Of a stretch of 64,000 nucleotides of DNA, positions 16,518-25,183 are shown piece after piece. The stretch is from Avipropionibacterium sp050157065 (GTDB taxonomy: Bacteria; Actinomycetota; Actinomycetes; Propionibacteriales; Propionibacteriaceae). Within the stretch, counting starts at the first letter, position 1. Every line of letters starts with the position of its first letter. The notes under the pieces were generated by a model. The model was given only the letters and a program-made list of their open reading frames with translations, was not told the origin of the DNA and made no database searches. The stretch lies in the NCBI GenBank assembly GCA_050157065.1, contig CP189573.1. One strand, 5' to 3'. Position numbers and translations under genes: made by a program.

Positions 16518-16654
16518 GTGCCTCGTAAGGACGGTCGCCACAGCGACGTAGGTGGAGCTCACGTCCAGCAACGTCACCACAGCGCCCGCCCATACGAGAC
16601 CCGGCGTTCCCGCGGGAACGTTCCGGCCCAGCCGCACCGGATCAGTTGTTGTCG
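16518..16654. repeat. Right 137-bp direct repeat of the island
   Basis: Counterpart of 7302-7438 with four substitutions. Here the repeat includes the true last four codons and stop of the SPFH gene. The palindrome CGTTCCCGCGGGAACG is at 16605-16620. A repeat that ends inside the 3' end of a gene and restores its reading frame resembles an integration attachment site. Confidence 0.93.
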
Positions 16655-17871
16655 CGCTCCCGCGGCATCGAGGTGTTGATCACCGGGGTCACCCGGCTCT
16701 CGCTGGTCAGCACCACCAGCAGGTTGGACACCATCTCCGCCTTGTGTGCATCGTCCATCGGAACCGTGGTCTCGAGCTGGCGCAGCGCACCGTTGACCAT
16801 GCCGACGGCACCGTCGAGGATCTTCTCGCGAGCCGCGATGATCGCGCTCGCCTGCTGCCGCTGCAGCATGGCCTGGGCGATCTCCGGCGCGTACGCCAAG
16901 GTCGAGATGCGGGTCTCGATCACCGTCACCCCGGCCAGGTGGACGCGGGCGTTGACCTCCTCGGCGATCCGGGCGGCGACCACGTCGGTAGCCTCACGCA
17001 GCGTCGGCTCCCCCTCTGCGGCGTTGTCGTACGGGTACTGCGAGGCGACGTGCCGCAGGGCAGCCTCGGCCTGGATGGTGACGAACCGGTGGTACTCCTC
17101 GACCGCGAACGAGGCCTTCGCGGTGTCGGCGACCTGCCACACCACGATCGCGGCGATGTTGACCGGGTTGCCGTCGGCGTCGTTCACCTTCAGCTCGTTG
17201 GTCTCGAAGTTCTCCACCTTGGTGGACATGCTCTTCTTCGACGTCCACGGGACGGTGAGCACCAGGCCCTGCCGACGGACCGTGCCGACGTAGCGACCGA
17301 AGAACTGCAACACCTTCGCCTGCCCCGGTTGGATCACCGTGACGCTGCTGCCCAGCAGCAGGGCCACCAGGATGATCACGATCGACGGAGCGGGGAAGCC
17401 GTCGTTGACCACGGTGAAGATGCCCCAGCCGATGCCGACGACCCACAGCAGGGCGATGAACACCCAGGCCAGGAAGCCGTTCATCGCGAACGCCGCCTTC
17501 TCCTTGACGTCGATCCGCGGGGTCACTCCGCCGGCCGCGTTGACCGTGGTTCCCTCGGGCGGGTCGATCCGCTCAGCGACCTCGGCCGGCTGGTCCGGGT
17601 CCGCCGCGTACGGGTTGGTGGCCGGGTTGGGCGGCGGCGCCAGATGGGTCTGGTCCCCGAACTGCTGCGGCCCACCTGGCTGCGGCTGTGCCTGCGACTG
17701 CGGCTGCGGCTGCGGCTGCCCACCGTACGGACCACCCGACTGCTGCGGTTCCCCGTACGGGCCGGACTGCTGCGGGTTGCCGTAGGGGCCGGGCTGCTGC
17801 GGCTGGCCCGACGGCGGTTGGTCACCGTACGGACCGGGCGGCTGGGAGGGTGGCGGATACTGGTCGCTCAT
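16642..17871 (-). CDS. SPFH (band 7/flotillin-like) membrane protein
   Basis: 409 residues starting MSDQYPPPSQPPG, with AAGGAGA ahead of the ATG. Residues 1-95 are Pro/Gln/Gly-rich. Two hydrophobic segments follow (NGFLAWVFIALLWVVGIGWGIF and SIVIILVALLLGSSVTVI), then the SPFH domain with RQGLVLTVPW and a coiled-coil tail (AQAMLQRQQASAIIAAREKI). SPFH proteins form large oligomers that organise membranes or guard proteases. It follows map by 60 bp on the same strand. Its last codons lie inside the right 137-bp repeat, the likely insertion point of the island. Confidence 0.88.
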   Translation of the reverse strand: MSDQYPPPSQPPGPYGDQPPSGQPQQPGPYGNPQQSGPYGEPQQSGGPYGGQPQPQPQSQAQPQPGGPQQFGDQTHLAPPPNPATNPYAADPDQPAEVAERIDPPEGTTVNAAGGVTPRIDVKEKAAFAMNGFLAWVFIALLWVVGIGWGIFTVVNDGFPAPSIVIILVALLLGSSVTVIQPGQAKVLQFFGRYVGTVRRQGLVLTVPWTSKKSMSTKVENFETNELKVNDADGNPVNIAAIVVWQVADTAKASFAVEEYHRFVTIQAEAALRHVASQYPYDNAAEGEPTLREATDVVAARIAEEVNARVHLAGVTVIETRISTLAYAPEIAQAMLQRQQASAIIAAREKILDGAVGMVNGALRQLETTVPMDDAHKAEMVSNLLVVLTSESRVTPVINTSMPRERDNN

Positions 17872-17931
17872 CGTGATCTCCTTGTCTCCGGTGCAACGCA
17901 CCGGGCGTTGTCGGGTCCGGGCGAACGGCGG

Positions 17932-18777
17932 TCAGTCGGCCAGCGGGCCGTACGGCACCCCCAGCCGGTCGAGCTCGGCCTCGCCGCCGTCAGCGGCGGT
18001 GAGCACCCACGTGCCGTGGGCGGTGACCGTCATGGTGTGTTCCCAGTGGCAGGCGACCGAGCCATCGCGCGTGACGACGGTCCACTCGTCGTCCAGGGTC
18101 ACGTTGTCGGGACGCCCCAGGGTCAGCATGGGTTCCACGGCCAGGCAGAGGCCCTCGGTGATCCGCGGGCCCCGGCCGGCGCGACCGTGGTTGGGCACGT
18201 CCGGCGGCTGGTGCATCGCCGAGCCGATGCCGTGTCCGGTGAAGTCGGTGACGATGCCGTACGGGGTGCCTGCCTGGCCTCGGACGTGGCTCTCGACGGC
18301 GGCGGAGATGTCGCTGACGTGGCCACCGAGCCGGGCGGCGCCGATGCCGGCCCACAGGCTGCCCCGGGTCGCCTCAGTCAGCTCTCGGACGGCGGCGGCA
18401 GGTTCGCCGACCAGGATCGAGATCGCGGCATCGCCGTGCCACCCGTCCACGATCGCGCCGCAGTCGACCGAGACCAGGTCACCGTCGGCGAGCGCGCGGT
18501 CCGAGGGGATGCCGTGGACGATCTCCTCGTTCACCGAGATGCAGGTGACGGCCGGGAAGCCGGGCTGGCCGGGCACCTGGCCGTAGTTCAGGAACGACGG
18601 GGTCGCCCCGGCCGACTTGATGACCTCGTAGGCGACGGCGTCCAGCTCGGTGGTGGTGATCCCGATCCGGGCCTCGGCGGCCACCGCGTTCAGGGCGCGG
18701 TTGACCACCAGCCCGGCGCGGCGCATCACCCGCAGTTGGGCGGGTGTCTTCAGTTCGAGGCGCCGCGGTCGGAACAC
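17932..18777 (-). CDS. map: Methionine aminopeptidase, type I
   Basis: 281 residues. The five metal ligands are visible: Asp105 (SVDCG), Asp116 (WHGD), His182 (GHGIG), Glu215 (VEPM) and Glu246 (HWEH). It removes the initiator methionine from new proteins with small second residues. The GTG start lies 4 bp after the adk stop, giving the classical secY-adk-map order. In relatives infA follows; here the SPFH gene does. The N-terminal 40 residues lack the SH3-type zinc linker of longer actinobacterial forms. Confidence 0.95.
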   Translation of the reverse strand: MFRPRRLELKTPAQLRVMRRAGLVVNRALNAVAAEARIGITTTELDAVAYEVIKSAGATPSFLNYGQVPGQPGFPAVTCISVNEEIVHGIPSDRALADGDLVSVDCGAIVDGWHGDAAISILVGEPAAAVRELTEATRGSLWAGIGAARLGGHVSDISAAVESHVRGQAGTPYGIVTDFTGHGIGSAMHQPPDVPNHGRAGRGPRITEGLCLAVEPMLTLGRPDNVTLDDEWTVVTRDGSVACHWEHTMTVTAHGTWVLTAADGGEAELDRLGVPYGPLAD

Positions 18778-18781
18778 GATG

Positions 18782-19369
18782 TCAGTGCACCCGTTCGGGG
18801 CCGTTGTCCGCCAGCGAGGTCAGCGCCTCGAAGATGCGGGTCGAGACGGCGTCGATCTCGCCGAGGCCGTCGACCTCGATCAACAGGCCTCGCTCGCGGT
18901 AGACGTCCAGCAGCGGCTGGGTCTGGTCGGCGTACACCTGCTGGCGGACCCGGATGGCGTCCTCGGTGTCGTCGCTGCGGCCCTCCTGCTCGGCGCGCAG
19001 CCGCAGCCGCCGGACCACCTCGTCGGTGTCGGCCTGCAGCGCGATGACGCCGTCGAGGCTGTGCTCACCCAGCATCTCGTCCAGGGCGGCGACCTGTGCC
19101 GTGGTGCGCGGGTAGCCGTCGAGCAGGAAGCCCTGCTGGGCGTCCGCCTCGGCGAGGCGGTCCGCCACGATGCCGTTGGTGATGTCGTCGCCGACGTAGC
19201 CACCCTCGTCCATGATCCGCTTCGCCTCGAGACCGAGCGGCGTCCCCTGGGCCACGTTGGCCCGGAACATGTCGCCGGTCGAGATCGCGGGGATCTCGTA
19301 GTTGGCCGAGATGGCCTTGGCCTGGGTGCCCTTGCCGGCCCCCGGTGGGCCCATGATCAACAATCGCAT
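18782..19369 (-). CDS. adk: Adenylate kinase
   Basis: 195 residues. GPPGAGKGTQ (7-16) is the P-loop and DGYPRTTAQ the AMP-site block. The LID region is short (RLRLRAEQEGRSDDTEDAIRVR) and lacks zinc cysteines, as in the short actinobacterial form. It balances ATP, ADP and AMP in the cytoplasm. It lies 16 bp after secY and 4 bp before map. Confidence 0.96.
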   Translation of the reverse strand: MRLLIMGPPGAGKGTQAKAISANYEIPAISTGDMFRANVAQGTPLGLEAKRIMDEGGYVGDDITNGIVADRLAEADAQQGFLLDGYPRTTAQVAALDEMLGEHSLDGVIALQADTDEVVRRLRLRAEQEGRSDDTEDAIRVRQQVYADQTQPLLDVYRERGLLIEVDGLGEIDAVSTRIFEALTSLADNGPERVH

Positions 19370-19385
19370 GTGAGTGCCTGTCCTC

Positions 19386-20708
19386 CTACCGCAGGAAACC
19401 TTCGTAGTTGCGCTGCTGCAACTGACTTTCGATCTGTTTCACCGTGTCCAGCCCGACGCCCACGATGATGAGCAGCGAGGCACCGCCGAACGGGAAGTTC
19501 TGGTTGGCGTCGAAGAGTACGAAGGCCACCGACGGGATCAACGCCAGCAGGCCGAGGTACAGCGAGCCCGGCAGGGTCAGCCGGGACAGCACCTTGGCCA
19601 GGTACGTCTCGGTCGGCTTGCCGGCTCGGACGCCGGGGATGAAGCCGCCGTACTTCTTCATGTTGTCGGCGACCTCGGCCGGGTCGAACGTGATCGCCAC
19701 GTAGAAGTAGCAGAAGAAGATGATCAGCACGAACAGCGTGATCATGTAGACCGGGTGCCCGCCGGTCACGAAGTTGGCCTGGATCCAGGCGGAGAACTCC
19801 GAGTCCGGTTGGAACTGGGCGTACAGCACGGGTAGGTACATCAAACTGGACGCGAAGATGATCGGGATCACACCGGACTGGTTGATCTTCATCGGGATGT
19901 AGGTGGTGGAACCGCCCATCACCCGCGACCCGACCATCCGCTTGGCGTACTGCACCGGGATCCGACGCTGCGCCTGCTCGACGAAGATGACGGCCAGCAT
20001 GACCAGCAGGCCGACCGCGATCACACTGAAGAAGACGATCCAGCCGCGCGCGCCGACGTCCCGGTTCTTGATGGCCCACAGCGAGGACGGGAAGGTGGCG
20101 GCGATCTGGGTGAAGATCAGCAGCGACATGCCGTTGCCGACGCCACGCTCGGTGATCAGCTCGCCGAGCCACATCACCAGGACGGTGCCGGCGGTCATCG
20201 TCAGCACCATCACCACGACCGGGAAGATGCTGTCGTCGTACAGGATGTTGGGACAGTTGAGCAGTTGGCCGCTGCGCGCCATCGTGACGAACGCGGTCGC
20301 CTGCAGCAGCGCGAGGGCCAGGGTCAGGTAACGCGTGTACTGGGTGATCTTCTGGGTACCCGCGCCGCCCTCCTTCTTGAGGGCCTCGAGCCGCGGGATG
20401 ACCACGGTCAGCAGCTGCAGGATGATGCTCGCGGTGATGTAGGGCATGATGCCGAGCGCGAAGACGGCGAGCTGCAGCAGTGCGCCACCGGAGAACAGGT
20501 TGATCAGCGAGTAGATCCCGGCGCCGGCCGTCTCGCCGGCCGGGTCCAGCACCGTGGTGCGGCACATCTCGAGCTGGCGGACGTTGACGTTGGGGGTCGG
20601 CAGCACGGAGCCGAAGCGGAAGATCACCAAGATGCCCAGGGTGAAGAAGATCTTCTTGCGCAGGTCCGGCGTCCGGAACGCATTGGCGAAGGCGCCAAGC
20701 AACTGCAT
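19386..20708 (-). CDS. secY: Preprotein translocase subunit SecY
   Basis: 440 residues with ten membrane helices, the normal SecY length. The start MQLLGAFANAFRTPDLRKKI, the plug region and the cytoplasmic loop KRMVGSRVMGGSTTYIPMKINQSGVIPIIFASSL are diagnostic. SecY is the protein-conducting channel used with SecE, SecG and SecA. In most bacteria it directly follows rplO; here a monooxygenase gene and a 182-bp gap stand between, so it may need its own promoter. Confidence 0.97.
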   Translation of the reverse strand: MQLLGAFANAFRTPDLRKKIFFTLGILVIFRFGSVLPTPNVNVRQLEMCRTTVLDPAGETAGAGIYSLINLFSGGALLQLAVFALGIMPYITASIILQLLTVVIPRLEALKKEGGAGTQKITQYTRYLTLALALLQATAFVTMARSGQLLNCPNILYDDSIFPVVVMVLTMTAGTVLVMWLGELITERGVGNGMSLLIFTQIAATFPSSLWAIKNRDVGARGWIVFFSVIAVGLLVMLAVIFVEQAQRRIPVQYAKRMVGSRVMGGSTTYIPMKINQSGVIPIIFASSLMYLPVLYAQFQPDSEFSAWIQANFVTGGHPVYMITLFVLIIFFCYFYVAITFDPAEVADNMKKYGGFIPGVRAGKPTETYLAKVLSRLTLPGSLYLGLLALIPSVAFVLFDANQNFPFGGASLLIIVGVGLDTVKQIESQLQQRNYEGFLR

Positions 20709-20890
20709 GCCCTCTCGTTCGGGCCCCGTCTGGTGCGGGACTGGCTGCTGGTGACGGTGTGCACCGCTTCCGGGCGCACACCAGACCTGTCCCCGGCCGG
20801 GAACCGTCGCAGCCTATCAACTCACACCCAAGACCCCACATCCGTGGACGGCTCGGACACCCCGGCCGGCCGGTACCGGCAGCCGGCAGC
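20709..20890 (-). promoter_or_regulatory. secY upstream region with possible promoter
   Basis: The gap between the monooxygenase stop and secY holds the palindrome GCCGGTACCGGC near its right end and, on the minus strand, a -10-like TAGGCT (20811-20816) with only a weak -35 (GTGGGG) 17 nt away. A promoter here would explain secY expression after the insertion. Weak evidence. Confidence 0.3.
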
Positions 20891-22141
20891 TCAGCCGGCG
20901 GTGGCCGCGACCCCTCCGCGGGGCCCGGCTGCAACGGCCGACCGCAGCGCCCGCCGTACCCCCAGAGCGGCCCGCCGCCCGGCCCGGTTGCCGCCGATCG
21001 TGCTGGCCGACGGCCCGTACCCGACGAGTTGTACCCGCGGGTCGGCGACCACGGTCGTCTCGTCGTCGGCGAGCCGGATCCCGCCGTACGCACTGCGCAG
21101 CCCGAGCGGCGCCAGGTGCTCGATGGCCGGCCGGAACCCGGTGGCCCACAGGATCACGTCCACCGGCTCGTACGCGCCCCCGCCGTCCCCCGAACCCACC
21201 ACGCCCCCCGGGCCCGTCGAGGGGTCCCAGCGGACCCCGTACGGCTCGATCCGGTCGAACATCGGGCGGCGGGCGTCGTAGATGCCCAGGTCGGCGGCCG
21301 CCTGCTCCTGTTCGCGCAACATCAGGCCGGTCACGCTGACCACCGACCGAGGCGGCAGGCCCTGCCGTACCCGTTCCGACACCTTCGCCACCACTTCCGA
21401 GCCGACCTCCGGGGTGAACTCGCCGGTCCGCCAGACCGGTGGCCGACGCGTCGCCCAGAGCACGTTGTCGGGGCCGAGCAGTGGGCCGAGCTGACCGAGG
21501 AACTGGACAGCCGACGCTCCGCCACCGACCACCAGGGTGCGGCGACCGACGAACCAGTCCGCACCGGGGTAGTCGGCGGTGTGGAGTTGCCGGCCGGCAA
21601 AGGTCGCGATCCCCGGGTAGTACGGAATGAACGGGCGGGTCCAGGTGCCGGTCGCGTTGACCAGCGTCCGCGTCACCACGGTGCTCTCCCCCGCCGGTGT
21701 CACCACCCGCAGCGCGAATCCGGCGGGGACCCGGTCGACCCGGGCCACCTGCGCCGGCCGTACCACCGGCAGGTCGAAGTGTTCCTCGTACGCCGCGAAG
21801 TAGGCGGGGACGGCCGTATTCGCCCTCGCCCCGGGCGCCGCCGGCGGCCGAGGGGCGCCCGGCAGGTCGGCCACGCCGTGCACATCGCCCATCGTGAGTT
21901 CGTCCCACCGGTGCTGCCAGGCCCCACCGGGGCGCCGGTCGGCATCCAGGACGACATGGTCGATCCCGAGCCGCTGCAGGTGATGCGACGCCGACAGACC
22001 GGCCTGCCCGGCGCCGATGACGATCGAGTCGTACGGCCCGGCGCCGAGGGCGGGCTCGTGGACAGGACTGTCGGGGGTCGAGTCGAGGCGGGTCACACCA
22101 GGGACAACACCGCGGGGTCCGCGGAAAGTCCGGAACAGCAC
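20891..22141 (-). CDS. Flavin-dependent monooxygenase/NAD(P)-binding oxidoreductase
   Basis: Up to 416 residues. IVIGAGQAGLSASHHLQRLG is the FAD-binding loop, VVGGGASAVQFLGQLG the NADPH-binding loop, and LWATGFRPAIEHL the late ATG motif of class B flavoprotein monooxygenases. The middle resembles CzcO-type FMOs. The GTG start at 22141 has no clear Shine-Dalgarno; a GTG 15 codons later (22096) is equally possible. It lies 51 bp after rplO and 182 bp before secY, inside the normally uninterrupted rplO-secY junction. Substrate unknown. Its presence in a ribosomal operon suggests insertion rather than a functional link. Confidence 0.8.
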   Translation of the reverse strand: MLFRTFRGPRGVVPGVTRLDSTPDSPVHEPALGAGPYDSIVIGAGQAGLSASHHLQRLGIDHVVLDADRRPGGAWQHRWDELTMGDVHGVADLPGAPRPPAAPGARANTAVPAYFAAYEEHFDLPVVRPAQVARVDRVPAGFALRVVTPAGESTVVTRTLVNATGTWTRPFIPYYPGIATFAGRQLHTADYPGADWFVGRRTLVVGGGASAVQFLGQLGPLLGPDNVLWATRRPPVWRTGEFTPEVGSEVVAKVSERVRQGLPPRSVVSVTGLMLREQEQAAADLGIYDARRPMFDRIEPYGVRWDPSTGPGGVVGSGDGGGAYEPVDVILWATGFRPAIEHLAPLGLRSAYGGIRLADDETTVVADPRVQLVGYGPSASTIGGNRAGRRAALGVRRALRSAVAAGPRGGVAATAG

Positions 22142-22192
22142 GAAGCGCGGCCCCAGGGGGACCGCCCTCGTACGTGCTGGGTAGATCGTGGG

Positions 22193-22651
22193 TCAGAGCT
22201 CGGTGGTCGAGCCGCCCGCCTTCTCGATCTTGTCCTTGGCGCTGGCCGAGAACTTGTTCGCCGTGACCTGCACCGCGACCGAGATCTCGCCGGTGCCGAG
22301 CACCTTGACCAGCTGCCCCTCGCGGACCGCACCGGCGGCGACGAGCTCGTCGACACCGATCTGGCCGCCCTCGGGGAACAGCGACTCGATCCGGTCCAGG
22401 TTCACGACCTGGTACTCGGTGCGGAACGGGTTCTTGAACCCACGCAGCTTCGGCACGCGCCGCACCAGCGGCATCTGGCCACCCTCGAACCCGGCGGGCA
22501 CGTTCTTGCGTGCGCCGGTGCCCTTGGTACCGCGGCCGGCCGTCTTGCCCTTGGAGCCCTCACCGCGACCCACGCGGGTCTTCGGGGTCTTGGCACCGGG
22601 GGCCGGACGCAGGTCGTGGACCTTGAGGGTCTCGTTGTTGACGTCAGCCAT
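22193..22651 (-). CDS. rplO: 50S ribosomal protein L15
   Basis: 152 residues. The Gly-rich N-terminus (GRGEGSKGKTAGRGTKGTGARKNVPAGFEGGQMPL) is the hallmark that threads into 23S rRNA. The tail KDKIEKAGGSTTEL is typical. It lies 1 nt after the rpmD stop and ends the contiguous S10/spc ribosomal run; the next gene is the monooxygenase rather than secY. Confidence 0.97.
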   Translation of the reverse strand: MADVNNETLKVHDLRPAPGAKTPKTRVGRGEGSKGKTAGRGTKGTGARKNVPAGFEGGQMPLVRRVPKLRGFKNPFRTEYQVVNLDRIESLFPEGGQIGVDELVAAGAVREGQLVKVLGTGEISVAVQVTANKFSASAKDKIEKAGGSTTEL

Positions 22652-22652
22652 G

Positions 22653-22835
22653 TCAGTCCACCTCCTCCACGGTGACCAGGTGGGCCACCGACTTGATCAT
22701 GCCGCGGATCTCGGGACGATCCTCGTGTGCGGCGACGTCACCGATGCGCTTCAGACCCAGGGTCCGCAGCGTCTGCCGGTGATTGGGCTTGCAGCCGATC
22801 CCGGAACGGATCTGGCTGACCTTGACGCGGGGCAT
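22653..22835 (-). CDS. rpmD: 50S ribosomal protein L30
   Basis: 60 residues, MPRVKVSQIRSGIGCKPNHR and on, the bacterial L30 length, with the RQTLRTLGLKRIG core. The ATG shares one base with the rpsE stop (TGATG), so translation is coupled. A longer in-frame stretch upstream overlaps rpsE and is not coding. Confidence 0.96.
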   Translation of the reverse strand: MPRVKVSQIRSGIGCKPNHRQTLRTLGLKRIGDVAAHEDRPEIRGMIKSVAHLVTVEEVD

Positions 22836-23437
22836 CAGCCGGCCACCTCTTCCTTGGCCGCACGCAGCAGAGCTGCGGGGGCGACGTCCTCGACGCGCAT
22901 CCCGCGCCGCTTGGCGACGTCCTCGGGCTGCTCGAGCATCTGCAGGGCCGTCACCGTGGCGTGCACCACGTTGATCGCGTTCGGCGAGCCGAGCGACTTG
23001 GCGAGCACGTCGTGCACGCCGGCGCACTCGAGCACCGCGCGGGCCGAACCGCCCGCGATCACACCGGTACCGGCCGAGGCCGGACGCAGCATGACCACAC
23101 CGGCAGCCTTCTCACCCTGCACCGGGTGCGGGATGGTGCCCTGGATCCGGGGGACACGGAAGAAGTTCTTCTTGGCCTCCTCGACGCCCTTGGCGATCGC
23201 CGCGGGCACCTCCTTGGCCTTCCCGTAGCCGACGCCCACGGTGCCGTCGCCGTCGCCCACCACGACCAACGCGGTGAAGCTGAACCGACGTCCACCCTTC
23301 ACGACCTTGGCGACCCGGTTGATCGACACGACCCGCTCCAGGAACTGGCTCTTCTCCTCGCGCTGGCCACGACGGTCGTCCCGGCCGCGACGCTCCCCGC
23401 CTGCACGGCCCGTGCCGCGCTGCTGGGTTCCACTCAT
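22835..23437 (-). CDS. rpsE: 30S ribosomal protein S5
   Basis: 200 residues. After a charged leader of about 40 residues (MSGTQQRGTGRAGGERRG) comes the double-stranded-RNA-binding half (FLERVVSINRVAKVVKGGRRFSF) and the C-terminal domain (GKAKEVPAAIAKGVEEAKKN). S5 shapes the mRNA entry channel and fidelity. The start MSGTQQ is preferred over an in-frame ATG 28 codons upstream, which would overlap rplR. The loop bearing spectinomycin-resistance sites (VVKGGRRFS) looks wild type. Confidence 0.96.
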   Translation of the reverse strand: MSGTQQRGTGRAGGERRGRDDRRGQREEKSQFLERVVSINRVAKVVKGGRRFSFTALVVVGDGDGTVGVGYGKAKEVPAAIAKGVEEAKKNFFRVPRIQGTIPHPVQGEKAAGVVMLRPASAGTGVIAGGSARAVLECAGVHDVLAKSLGSPNAINVVHATVTALQMLEQPEDVAKRRGMRVEDVAPAALLRAAKEEVAG

Positions 23438-23492
23438 CGCTTGCAAACCTTTCCGTCCGTTCCTCTGCTGTGCTGAGGACTCATCGCCATTG

Positions 23493-23876
23493 TCAGAATC
23501 CAAGCCCCGCGGAGCGGGCACCGTCGGCCAGGGCCGCGATCCGTCCGTGGTACTTGTTGCCGGCGCGGTCGAAGACCACGTTCTCCACTCCAGCCGCCTT
23601 GGCCCGCTCGGCCAGCTTGGTGCCGACCTCCTTGGCCTTGGCAGTCTTGTCGCCGTCGGCGGCGCGCAGGTCGGACTCCATGGTGGAGGCCGAGGCCAGC
23701 GTGCGCCCCTCGGTGTCGTCGATCACCTGCGCCAGGATGTGGCGCGAGGAACGGGTGACCACCAGGCGTGGCCTGTCGGTCGACCCGAAGATCTTCTTGC
23801 GTCCGCGCTGCTGACGACGTGCCCGCGAAGCGGTCTTGGTCGCCAGGCCCTTGCGGGCAGACAGAGAGATGGCCAT
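23493..23876 (-). CDS. rplR: 50S ribosomal protein L18
   Basis: 127 residues from MAISLSARKGLATK. The core RPRLVVTRSSRHILAQVIDDTEGRTLASASTME and the C-terminal GVENVVFDRAGNKYHGRIAALADGARSAGLGF are typical; L18 binds 5S rRNA with L5. The gene starts 2 nt after the rplF stop. A GTG two codons earlier overlaps that stop and is an alternative. Confidence 0.95.
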   Translation of the reverse strand: MAISLSARKGLATKTASRARRQQRGRKKIFGSTDRPRLVVTRSSRHILAQVIDDTEGRTLASASTMESDLRAADGDKTAKAKEVGTKLAERAKAAGVENVVFDRAGNKYHGRIAALADGARSAGLGF

Positions 23877-23878
23877 GG

Positions 23879-24421
23879 TCACTTACCAGCCTTTCCAGCC
23901 TTGCGCCGGATGTGCTCGCCGGCGTACTTGACGCCCTTGCCCTTGTAGGGCTCGGGCTTGCGCAGCTTGCGAATGTTCGCGGCCACCTCACCGACGGCCT
24001 GCTTGTCGATGCCCTGGACGGTGAGCTTGGTCGGCCCCTCCACCACGAAGGTGATGCCCTCGGGCGCCTTCACGTTCACCGGGTGGGAGTAGCCGAGGTT
24101 GAACTCGAGCGCCTGGGGGCCCTTGGAGATCACGCGGTAACCGACGCCGACGATCTCGAGCTTCTTCTCGTAGCCCTCGGTGACGCCGGTCACCATGTTG
24201 GAGATGAGGGTCCGGGTCAGCCCGTGCAGTGCCTTGCTGACGCGCTCCTCGTCGGGACGCTCCACCTGGATCGCGCCGTCCTCGGCACGCGAGACGGTGA
24301 TCGGGGCCTTGACGGTGTGGCTGAGGGTCCCCTTCGGGCCCTTGACCGCGACCTGCTGGTCGTTCAGGGTCACCTCGACGCCGCTGGGCACCGTGATGGG
24401 CAACTTGCCAATGCGAGACAT
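23879..24421 (-). CDS. rplF: 50S ribosomal protein L6
   Basis: 180 residues starting MSRIGKLPITVPSGVEV, the universal L6 opening, with the two repeated alpha/beta domains and the tail EPYKGKGVKYAGEHIRRKAGKAGK. L6 sits near the sarcin-ricin loop. It lies 27 bp after rpsH and 2 nt before rplR. Confidence 0.97.
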   Translation of the reverse strand: MSRIGKLPITVPSGVEVTLNDQQVAVKGPKGTLSHTVKAPITVSRAEDGAIQVERPDEERVSKALHGLTRTLISNMVTGVTEGYEKKLEIVGVGYRVISKGPQALEFNLGYSHPVNVKAPEGITFVVEGPTKLTVQGIDKQAVGEVAANIRKLRKPEPYKGKGVKYAGEHIRRKAGKAGK

Positions 24422-24448
24422 GTGATCAGTCCTCTCTGGTCTCGTCGC

Positions 24449-24856
24449 TCACCAGACGTAGGCGAGGACTTCCCCACCCACCCCGTTGCGATGTGCGTCG
24501 CGGTCGGTCAGCAGCCCCTTCGACGTCGAGATGATCGCGACGCCCAGGCCACCGAGCACCTTGGGCAGGCCGGTGGACTTCGCGTACACGCGCAGGCCCG
24601 GCTTGGAGATGCGACGGAGGCCGGCGATCGACCGTTCGCGGTTCTGGCCGTACTTGAGGGTGATCTTGAGCGTACGGCCGACCTCACCCTCGCCGGGCTC
24701 GGTCACTTCGTACGAAGTGATGTAGCCCTGGGTGGTGAGGATCTCGGCGATGCCCGCCTTGATGTTGCTGTGCGGCATCGTCGTGCTGTCGTGGAACGCC
24801 TGATTGGCGTTGCGCAGACGGGTGAGCATGTCTGCGATGGGATCGGTCATCGTCAT
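24449..24856 (-). CDS. rpsH: 30S ribosomal protein S8
   Basis: 135 residues from MTMTDPIADMLTRLRNANQ, matching the actinobacterial start. The conserved C-terminal ISTSKGLLTDRDAHRNGVGGEVLAYVW binds the central domain of 16S rRNA. S8 is the translational repressor of the spc operon in Escherichia coli; whether that holds here is not seen. The 128-bp gap from rpsN is long for this operon. Confidence 0.96.
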   Translation of the reverse strand: MTMTDPIADMLTRLRNANQAFHDSTTMPHSNIKAGIAEILTTQGYITSYEVTEPGEGEVGRTLKITLKYGQNRERSIAGLRRISKPGLRVYAKSTGLPKVLGGLGVAIISTSKGLLTDRDAHRNGVGGEVLAYVW

Positions 24857-24984
24857 GGCTGGTGCCAACTTCTTTCTCGTGCTGGTATCCGGACCCCGTC
24901 TCGGGGTGCCGGACCTGGCGCGTCAGGTGCGGACCGGGCTCGGTCCTGATCGGTGGATGGAGTTGTGGGGGTGAGCCGGACGGC

Positions 24985-25170
24985 TCACCAGCTCGACTTC
25001 GTGACGCCGGGCAGCTCGCCCTTGTGCGCGAGGTCGCGGAGGCACACCCGGCACAGGCCGAACTTGCGGTACACGGCCTTGGGACGCCCGCACTTCTGGC
25101 AGCGGGTGTAGGCCCGAACGCCGAACTTCGGCTTGCGGGACTGCTTGACCTTCAGCGCTGTCTTCGCCAT
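24985..25170 (-). CDS. rpsN: 30S ribosomal protein S14, zinc type
   Basis: 61 residues, the short C+ form. CQKC and CRVC provide the four zinc ligands. Actinobacteria often carry a second, longer zinc-free S14 used in zinc starvation, which is not in the window. It lies 13 bp after rplE. Confidence 0.96.
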   Translation of the reverse strand: MAKTALKVKQSRKPKFGVRAYTRCQKCGRPKAVYRKFGLCRVCLRDLAHKGELPGVTKSSW

Positions 25171-25183
25171 CGTTCCTCGTTCC

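Larger units (their letters stand above)
7302..16654. mobile_element. Candidate 9.2-kb genomic island bounded by direct repeats
   Basis: Two 137-bp direct repeats flank a block of seven carbohydrate genes. Both copies carry the last codons and stop of the SPFH gene plus its downstream region, although only the right copy is joined to that gene. Removing one repeat and the block restores a simple GNAT-terminator-SPFH convergent arrangement. No integrase, transposase or tRNA gene is seen inside, so the mechanism (lost integrase, or recombination between copies) is open. Confidence 0.5.
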
